DNA of 7,149 nucleotides from Deltaproteobacteria bacterium. Its GTDB lineage: Bacteria > Myxococcota > B64-G9. Within the stretch, counting starts at the first letter, position 1. Each line of letters opens with the position of its first letter. Positions 1 through 3,801 of this stretch are shown one piece after another. The stretch covers positions 1 through 7,149 of the forward strand of contig QMME01000205.1 in NCBI GenBank assembly GCA_003647095.1, given 5' to 3'. A program made the translations under genes and the position numbers. The notes beneath the pieces are model-generated. The model was not told the DNA's origin. It ran no database searches and saw nothing but the letters and a program-made list of their open reading frames with translations.

Positions 1-678
1 ACTTACGAAATTACGGTCCTTCCTGATACCACCAACATAACTAAGGTGGACCTCCAGCCGGACACGGTCTACACCCAGGCCGGGCAGGTGGTGGAGCGGC
101 TGCAGAAGTTCTACGACGGGGTGCGTGATTTCAAGGCGGCCTTCAGCCAGGAATACACCTCCCGGGTCTTCGGCACCCCCCGGCGTTCGCAGGGATTCCT
201 CTACATCAAGAAACCGGGCATGATGCGCTGGGACTACCGCCGGCCCAACCGCAAGCACTTCATCGTCAGCGGCAAGGTGCTCTACATCTACGATCCCGAG
301 CTTTCCCAGGTGGTGGTGGATCGCCACTTCATCAGCTCCGAGCTGAGCGCGGCGGTGACCTTCCTGTGGGGACGGGGGCGCCTGGAAAAAAGCTTTCGCA
401 TCAGCCTCTCGCAGCGGGCCGACCTGCAGCGCCCCGATGCCTGGGTGCTGGAACTGGTACCACGCGGGCCGGCCCGCTTCCGGCGCCTGTGGATGGTGGT
501 GCGCCGGAAAGATGCCATGGTGGTGCAGACGCTGCTGGAAGATCCCGGCGGCAACCTCAACAAGATAACCTTCTCCAAGGTGAGCGTGAACGTGGGCTTG
601 CGCGACGATGCCTTCTCCTTCACCGTTCCCCCGGGTGTCGACGTCATCGAGGTGCCCGCCCCGCCCGGCGGGGGATAG
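1..678 (+). CDS. lolA: Outer-membrane lipoprotein carrier LolA (5' end outside window)
   Basis: LolA is the periplasmic chaperone that takes lipoproteins released by the inner-membrane LolCDE transporter and carries them to the outer membrane. The family is recognised by the opening helix (VVERLQKFYDGVRDFKAAFSQ, codons about 30-50 of the window frame), then the strand pattern GFLYIKKPGMMRWDY, GKVLYIYDPE and the C-terminal LNKITFSKVSVNVGLRDDAFSF followed by PPGVDVI. The stop is TAG at 676-678. A GTG at 46 could start a 210-residue protein, but it has no Shine-Dalgarno and would lack the signal peptide a LolA needs. The frame stays open from 46 back to base 1, so I call the gene 5'-partial. Those first 45 bases are only 40% GC, unlike the rest of the gene, so a different upstream structure or an assembly edge is possible. 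The gene converges on the minus-strand unit ending at 788. The family call is secure; the start is not. Confidence 0.85.
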   Translation, partial: TYEITVLPDTTNITKVDLQPDTVYTQAGQVVERLQKFYDGVRDFKAAFSQEYTSRVFGTPRRSQGFLYIKKPGMMRWDYRRPNRKHFIVSGKVLYIYDPELSQVVVDRHFISSELSAAVTFLWGRGRLEKSFRISLSQRADLQRPDAWVLELVPRGPARFRRLWMVVRRKDAMVVQTLLEDPGGNLNKITFSKVSVNVGLRDDAFSFTVPPGVDVIEVPAPPGGG

Positions 679-685
679 ACCCCTC

Positions 686-723
686 CACCCGGTCAGCCTG
701 ATTGCCCCCACCCGGTCGGCCTG
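686..723. repeat. Imperfect direct repeat in convergent gap
   Basis: CACCCGGTCAGCCTG (686-700) recurs as CACCCGGTCGGCCTG (709-723), 15 bp with one mismatch and a period of 23 bp. The second copy runs into the left arm of the hairpin at 714-732. It lies in the short gap between lolA and the convergent TtcA-like gene. It may be a duplicated fragment of a termination region; no function is assigned. Confidence 0.5.
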
Positions 724-732
724 TGGCCGACC
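714..732. terminator. Perfect hairpin between convergent genes, possible bidirectional terminator
   Basis: GGTCGGCC (714-721) and GGCCGACC (725-732) are exact inverted complements separated by TGT, giving an 8-bp GC-rich stem with a 3-nt loop. It sits 35 bp after the lolA stop and 55 bp past the stop of the minus-strand TtcA-like gene. Neither side has a run of T, so it is not a textbook intrinsic terminator. It could pause polymerase, protect the 3' ends of both transcripts, or act with Rho. The rest of the 679-787 gap is C/G-rich with no gene visible. Confidence 0.4.
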
Positions 733-787
733 ACCCTCCCCCACGGGCTCGATTGCACCCGCAGCACGGGCCCCCGGGGGGAGGGGG

Positions 788-1552
788 TCAGGAAGGGGAT
801 GATTGGGGAAACAGGTGCGAGTAACGCACGTGGCGCATGGCCGCCAGCATGGTCCGCGCCAGGCGGGGGTTGGCCCGGCCCATCTGCTGGAGCAGCCAGC
901 GCGCCTGCCGCGAACGCTCGTCGTCGGGCTCGGCGTGAGGGTGGGCGGCGAACCCCTGCTCCCCGGCCAGCTCCTCGACGTGGCGGCGTTCCACTCCCAC
1001 CAGCGGGCGGATGACGGTGATGCCGTCGTCTCCCGGCTGGCGCACGGGGATGCTGGCCAGGCGCCCGGCGAACAGCAGGTTGTCGAGCAGCTGCAGCAGG
1101 AAATCGTCGAGCAGCTGGCCCAGGGCCAGCTTGTTGCAGCCGCGCCGGAGCGCCTGCCGGCGCAACCGGCCCGTCAGCAGGCGGCAACGGTTGGTCGCGG
1201 GACGCTCCCCGGCGCGGCGCCCGCGCCCGTCCCCGGACGACGCCCGGCCGGCGATCTCCAGGGGCAGGCCCAGGCGGGCGCAGCCGTCGGCCAGGGCCTG
1301 CCGGTTGCCGGGGTCGGGCCCGGGCAGGTGCAGCCCCAGCAGCTCGAGGGAGTGGCGGCAGCGGCGCCGGTGCAGCTGCAGGACGTGCAGCAGGGCGAAG
1401 GAGGCGGCCCCCCCGGAGAGGCCGACGAGAATGCGATCTCCCGGTTCCACCAGTCGCCAGTCGCCGATGGCGTGGCCGGTGCGGACCAGCAGCAGGTGCT
1501 CGATGTCGGAAAGCGCGCCGGCACGCTTTCCCACCGGGGCGGAGGTCTTCAT
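788..1552 (-). CDS. Degenerate TtcA-family PP-loop protein (probable pseudoenzyme)
   Basis: The 254-residue protein aligns along its length with TtcA, the Fe-S enzyme that makes 2-thiocytidine in tRNA. Family landmarks include GDRILVGLSGG (38-48), KLALGQLLDDFLLQLLDNLLFAGRL (141-165, matching TtcA KIALGHHRDD...FFGGRL) and ITVIRPLVGVERRHVEELA (178-196). The catalytic features are eroded. The ATP-binding SGGKDS is SGGAAS (46-51), and the GHxxDD motif is GQLLDD (145-150). The first CxxC retains at most one cysteine (C123), and the later cysteine region reads HPHAEPDD (204-211). The frame is intact, so this is not a broken gene. The ATG at 1552 overlaps the preceding stop as ATGA and has no Shine-Dalgarno of its own, so translation is probably coupled. 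Tail residues 215-247 keep the Arg/Leu-rich helical end of the family. Its role is unknown; it may bind tRNA or a partner without catalysis. Confidence 0.82.
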   Translation of the reverse strand: MKTSAPVGKRAGALSDIEHLLLVRTGHAIGDWRLVEPGDRILVGLSGGAASFALLHVLQLHRRRCRHSLELLGLHLPGPDPGNRQALADGCARLGLPLEIAGRASSGDGRGRRAGERPATNRCRLLTGRLRRQALRRGCNKLALGQLLDDFLLQLLDNLLFAGRLASIPVRQPGDDGITVIRPLVGVERRHVEELAGEQGFAAHPHAEPDDERSRQARWLLQQMGRANPRLARTMLAAMRHVRYSHLFPQSSPS

Positions 1553-1743
1553 GGTTGCCGGCGCCGCCGCCGGAACAGCTCGCGGACGGCGCAGTAGGCG
1601 GCGATGGCCAGGCACAGCCACTCCCCGCCCAGGGGGGCGCCGAAGATCTTCTCGGTGAAGCGGACGCCGATGAAGGGAGCCTGCCAGTGGTTCCACCAGA
1701 ACAATCCCGCGGCCGCAGCCAGCCAGATGAACACGAATACCAT
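1549..1743 (-). CDS. Small two-helix membrane protein, 64 aa
   Basis: I do not recognise a named family. The 64-residue product has a hydrophobic segment at about residues 2-17 (VFVFIWLAAAAGLFWW), a short loop (HWQAPFIGVRFTEKIFGAPLGG) and a second hydrophobic segment at about 42-54 (WLCLAIAAYCAV). It ends in RRRRRQP, so by the positive-inside rule both ends are probably cytoplasmic with a periplasmic loop. The start is well supported: AGGAGG lies at 1751-1756, seven bases before the ATG at 1743. It overlaps the upstream EEP gene by one base (TGATG) and the downstream TtcA-like gene by four (ATGA). That packing and the ideal ribosome site mark it as a real gene despite its size. It may anchor or partner the EEP protein or the TtcA-like protein at the inner membrane; that is inference. 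Confidence 0.72.
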   Translation of the reverse strand: MVFVFIWLAAAAGLFWWNHWQAPFIGVRFTEKIFGAPLGGEWLCLAIAAYCAVRELFRRRRRQP

Positions 1744-2891
1744 CAGTCGTCCTCCTGCCCGCCCGTCGCCTCCGGCCGGGTGGTGGAGCCGGCCGCATCG
1801 GCCAGGGCCACCCGCAGGCGGACCGGGTGGTGATCGGAATACTCGAAGTCGAGCGACAGGCACTGCAGCTGCTGCACCTGCAGACCGGGGCCGAGCACGA
1901 AACCGTCCACCACGGTGACGAAGTTCTCCCCGGGCCGGTAGGGCTTGTTGGTGGCCCGCAGCGAGGGCACCTGCCGGACGAAGGCGAACTGGAAGCCCTC
2001 GGGCAGCCAGTCCGCCGGCATGGTCTGGAACCAGCCGGGCAGCGGGTCCCGGTGCGGGAAGCTGTCCGGACCGACGCCGGGCGGGGCCTGGTTCCAGTCG
2101 CCGCCCACCACCAGGTGCTGGCCCCGGGCGGCCCGCTCGACGAGCAGCCGGCGCAGGAAGTCCATCTGTTGCCGGCGCAGGCGACCGCCCTGGTCGAAGG
2201 CGGACAGGTGCAGGTTGATGATCACCCAGTCGTGACCGTCCGGGCCGGGCAGGTGGATCTCCTGCAGGCAGCGCTTGAGGTGGAACACCCGCACCGGCCA
2301 GGAGTAGTGGCCGGGCAGCTGGTGGCGCAGGGCGCTGGCCAGGGGAAACTGCGACATGGTCAGCAGGCCGCTTTCCACCCGTCCCAGCGGACGCCACAGG
2401 GGCACGGGGATCCAGGCCACCCGGAAGTTGGGGGCGTAGCTCCACTGGTAGCCGGGCAGCTCGGTGGCCAGGCGCTCGACCTGGTCCAGGGCGAAGGTGC
2501 GCGAGCTGTCGCGGTCGACCTCCTGCAGCATGATGATATCCGCCTGCTGCCGGCGCAGCAGTTCGGCCACGGCCGCCAGGTTGCGCTGCACCTGCTCGGG
2601 GTTGCGGGCCCGCACTCCCCGGCCGCCGTCCATGAAGAAGTCCGCCTCCCGGTCCAGGGCGGCGTAGCCGATGTTCCAGCTGAGGATGTCGAGGCGGGAA
2701 GGAGGCGGGGCCCCGCTACGCCGGGCCTGTCCCCGGCGGGCGGTGAGCTGGTGAGGCGGCGGTTTCCATTCCAGGCGCCACAAGGCTATCACTCCCAGCA
2801 ACAGCAGACCGGCCAACACCGCCAGGGCCACGAGCAGCCGGTTGCACCAGCGGCTGGTAGTCGTCTTGCTCACCCGGCCAGGGTAACCCAT
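1743..2891 (-). CDS. Membrane-anchored endonuclease/exonuclease/phosphatase-fold protein
   Basis: The 382-residue protein (numbered from the ATG at 2891) has a cytoplasmic N-terminus, one transmembrane helix at about 18-38 (LLVALAVLAGLLLLGVIALW), a Pro/Arg-rich linker, then a complete EEP hydrolase domain. Catalytic landmarks are SWNIGY (71-76, metal-binding Asn73), LQEVD (122-126, Glu124), INLHLSAFD (about 225-233), GGDWNQ (263-268, Asp265 and Asn267), VVDGFV (about 328-333) and SDHHPV (352-357, catalytic His). All expected metal and catalytic residues look present. Family members cut nucleic acids or phosphodiester and phosphomonoester bonds in lipids and inositol phosphates; the substrate here cannot be told. 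The FFMDGG segment (about 85-90) recalls a bacterial EEP subgroup of unknown substrate. The helix should place the domain in the periplasm. A GTG at 2903 would add four residues; neither start has a clear Shine-Dalgarno. It overlaps the next gene by one base. Confidence 0.87.
   Translation of the reverse strand: MGYPGRVSKTTTSRWCNRLLVALAVLAGLLLLGVIALWRLEWKPPPHQLTARRGQARRSGAPPPSRLDILSWNIGYAALDREADFFMDGGRGVRARNPEQVQRNLAAVAELLRRQQADIIMLQEVDRDSSRTFALDQVERLATELPGYQWSYAPNFRVAWIPVPLWRPLGRVESGLLTMSQFPLASALRHQLPGHYSWPVRVFHLKRCLQEIHLPGPDGHDWVIINLHLSAFDQGGRLRRQQMDFLRRLLVERAARGQHLVVGGDWNQAPPGVGPDSFPHRDPLPGWFQTMPADWLPEGFQFAFVRQVPSLRATNKPYRPGENFVTVVDGFVLGPGLQVQQLQCLSLDFEYSDHHPVRLRVALADAAGSTTRPEATGGQEDD
1751..1756 (-). 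promoter_or_regulatory. Shine-Dalgarno AGGAGG for the membrane microprotein
   Basis: On the minus strand AGGAGG precedes the ATG at 1743 by seven bases. It lies inside the last codons of the upstream EEP gene. Its neighbours in this unit, the EEP and TtcA-like genes, lack such a site. This one is therefore the main ribosome entry within the operon and could also feed the coupled TtcA-like gene. Confidence 0.75.
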
Positions 2892-2918
2892 GGGCGCCGC
2901 CACGGCAAAGGAAAGTAG

Positions 2919-2948
2919 TGCCGCTCGCGGCGGCCCGGCCGGGCGGCA
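2919..2948 (-). terminator. Hairpin between toxin and EEP gene, weak terminator or attenuator candidate
   Basis: On the minus strand TGCCGC (2948-2943) pairs with GCGGCA (2924-2919). The enclosed segment includes the perfect 12-bp palindrome GCCCGGCCGGGC (2933-2944). A pyrimidine-rich stretch, CTACTTTCCTTT, follows at 2918-2907. It lies between the toxin stop at 2970 and the EEP start at 2891. It could end or reduce toxin-antitoxin transcription before the three-gene unit. The T tract is interrupted, so confidence is low. Confidence 0.3.
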
Positions 2949-2969
2949 GGTGCGGGCAGGATATCTGGT

Positions 2970-3377
2970 TCAGATTGCCAGGGTACGCACGTGTCCTAGC
3001 GCGCCGTATTCCAGAATGCGTCGGTCGCGCGTCGCCAGGCGCCATCCGCGCAGGCGGGCGGTGGCAATCAGCAGGCGATCGGCCGGGTCGGTGTGCAATG
3101 GTCCCGGCAGCAAGACCGATTCGATGGCGACCCGGCCGTCTATGGGGATCTCGATGATGCCCGGGGTAGCGCTCACCCGCTCGCGCCAGTCGGCTATCGG
3201 TTGCGAGAGCGAGATTCTCCCGCGTTGGTCGAGCATGGCGATTTCCCAGAAGGAGATTGCCGATACGGCTACTCCCGTCGAGCGCGCCGCCGCGTCGATG
3301 GTTTTCCGGGCGGCCGCGGGCAACTCGGCCAGCCCTTCGGCGAGCCAGACCAGAACATGGGTATCGAGCAGGATCAT
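2970..3377 (-). CDS. vapC: PIN-domain toxin, VapC family
   Basis: This 135-residue protein is a type II toxin of the PIN ribonuclease fold, which cleaves RNA such as tRNA or rRNA using magnesium held by four acidic residues. The quartet is visible: MILLDTHVLVW with Asp5 at the N-terminus, FWEIAML with Glu45, HTDPADRLLIATA with Asp97/Asp100 (96-107), and LATRDRRI with Asp118. Length and domain limits are normal for the family, and nothing is missing, so it should be active. The ATG at 3377 overlaps the antitoxin stop by four bases (ATGA), and no Shine-Dalgarno is visible, so toxin synthesis is probably coupled to antitoxin translation. It is the second gene of a two-gene operon driven by the promoter at 3649-3677. 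The RNA target cannot be read from the sequence. Confidence 0.92.
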   Translation of the reverse strand: MILLDTHVLVWLAEGLAELPAAARKTIDAAARSTGVAVSAISFWEIAMLDQRGRISLSQPIADWRERVSATPGIIEIPIDGRVAIESVLLPGPLHTDPADRLLIATARLRGWRLATRDRRILEYGALGHVRTLAI

Positions 3378-3610
3378 GAGCCGGCCGCTTCCCAGTCGGC
3401 GTCCAGTGGCTCCAGGATATCGCCCCTCACCGTGATGCTGCCCGCGGCGAACCCGAAGAGACTCTCCTGTTCGACGTCGACGGGAACGAGCTTGGCGATT
3501 GGCTTTCCATGCCGGGTAATGACCAGCGACTCGCGCCGCCGGGCCACGCCATCGATTATCCTGGAGCAGTTGGCCTTCAACTCGCTCGTGGTTACGCTTG
3601 CTTTGGACAT
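3374..3610 (-). CDS. Phd/YefM-family antitoxin
   Basis: The 78-residue protein is the antitoxin partner of the PIN toxin encoded directly after it. The N-terminal Phd/YefM DNA-binding fold is seen at about 1-48 (VTTSELKANCSRIIDGVARRR, then LVITRHGKPIAKLVPV). The C-terminal tail contains LFGFAAGSITVRGDILEPLD with the GDI-x-x-P and DW signature that Phd-type antitoxins use to wrap PIN toxins. It has a strong GGAGG ribosome site (3620-3624) nine bases before the ATG at 3610, which should keep antitoxin in excess. Such antitoxins, alone and with toxin, repress their own promoter. The palindromes overlapping the promoter at 3637-3657 are plausible binding sites. Confidence 0.92.
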   Translation of the reverse strand: MSKASVTTSELKANCSRIIDGVARRRESLVITRHGKPIAKLVPVDVEQESLFGFAAGSITVRGDILEPLDADWEAAGS

Positions 3611-3619
3611 CGTTTTATA

Positions 3620-3624
3620 CCTCC
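3620..3624 (-). promoter_or_regulatory. Shine-Dalgarno GGAGG of the antitoxin gene
   Basis: GGAGG, followed by T, lies on the minus strand nine bases upstream of the antitoxin ATG at 3610. It confirms that start. The contrast with the toxin start, which lacks any such site, fits the usual excess of antitoxin over toxin. Confidence 0.75.
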
Positions 3625-3636
3625 ATCCAATACATC

Positions 3637-3657
3637 TGACTTAAGGTCATTATAATG
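3637..3657. promoter_or_regulatory. Operator-like palindromes over the toxin-antitoxin promoter
   Basis: Two dyads adjoin each other. TGACTTAAGGTCA (3637-3649) is an inverted repeat with TGAC/GTCA arms and lies at the predicted transcription start. CATTATAATG (3648-3657) is a perfect 10-bp palindrome centred on the -10 box. Phd/YefM antitoxins bind short palindromes over their own promoters, so autoregulation is the natural reading. The palindromic -10 also reads TATAAT on the plus strand (3651-3656), but no -35 is found for that direction. Confidence 0.5.
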
Positions 3658-3677
3658 GTACAATTACTGCAAGTCAA
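3649..3677 (-). promoter_or_regulatory. Near-consensus sigma70 promoter of the toxin-antitoxin operon
   Basis: Reading the minus strand, TTGACT (3677-3672) is followed by a 17-bp spacer and a perfect TATAAT (3654-3649). Transcription should start near 3642, giving a leader of about 30 bases that contains the GGAGG site. The surrounding 60 bases (3611-3670) are only 35% GC by count, far below the genes around them. No separate promoter is visible for the EEP, microprotein and TtcA-like genes, so read-through from here may serve them too. Confidence 0.8.
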
Positions 3678-3731
3678 CCATGTGGCCCCCAAGCGGAAAC
3701 TTGCTCTATCGTGACCGTCGATGGTGGTTGT

Positions 3732-3763
3732 CTGCCGGTGCGGCAGTTTCGTGCGGCAGTTTC
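3732..3763. repeat. 13-bp perfect tandem repeat with an inverted arm, upstream of the TPR gene
   Basis: GTGCGGCAGTTTC occurs twice back to back (3738-3750 and 3751-3763). Just before it, CTGCCG (3732-3737) is the exact inverse complement of CGGCAG (3741-3746) in the first copy, so a 6-bp stem with a GTG loop can form, or alternatively pair with the second copy. The array ends one base before the candidate -35 box of the TPR gene at 3765. This position suits a regulator binding two direct half-sites, though a chance slippage duplication is also possible. Confidence 0.7.
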
Positions 3764-3764
3764 G

Positions 3765-3793
3765 TTGAGAAGCGCGCCCGGATGGGCTAGCAT
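3765..3793 (+). promoter_or_regulatory. Candidate sigma70 promoter of the TPR lipoprotein gene
   Basis: TTGAGA (3765-3770), a 17-bp spacer and TAGCAT (3788-3793) resemble the FHA promoter downstream (TTGACA, 17 bp, TAGTAT). The predicted start point, about 3799-3801, falls at or just before the ATG at 3802, so the message would be leaderless or nearly so. Only four of six -10 bases match consensus. A promoter further upstream cannot be excluded. Confidence 0.45.
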
Positions 3794-3801
3794 GGCAGGT
3801 C

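Noticed and set aside
803..1597. Open frame of 264 codons on the plus strand opposite the TtcA-like gene
   Set aside because: Low-complexity Gln/Ala/Gly translation with no domain. The minus-strand frame aligns along its length with TtcA.
1553..1798. N-terminal extension of the TtcA-like frame to a start at 1798
   Set aside because: The extra 82 residues are Arg/Pro-rich and unlike TtcA. They overlap the microprotein in another frame. The ATG at 1552 forms the ATGA junction and matches family length.
1549..2445. Long minus-strand frame of 298 codons containing the microprotein
   Set aside because: Upstream of 1743 it is Ala/Pro/Arg shadow sequence within the EEP gene. Only the last 64 codons follow a ribosome site and look like a membrane protein.
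1827..2918. Open frame of 363 codons on the plus strand opposite the EEP gene
   Set aside because: It has no recognisable motif and is rich in Gln, His and Gly from reversed codons. The opposite strand carries every EEP catalytic motif in order.
2970..3610. Toxin-antitoxin pair as part of a larger mobile element
   Set aside because: No transposase, integrase, terminal inverted repeats or target duplications are visible on either side. Only the lower GC of the promoter region hints at transfer.
3651..3656. Plus-strand TATAAT as a promoter for the TPR gene
   Set aside because: It exists only because the minus-strand -10 is palindromic. The bases 17 bp upstream do not resemble a -35 box.
3738..3763. 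Start of a CRISPR array
   Set aside because: Only two 13-bp units without spacers, next to a promoter, and no cas genes in the window.
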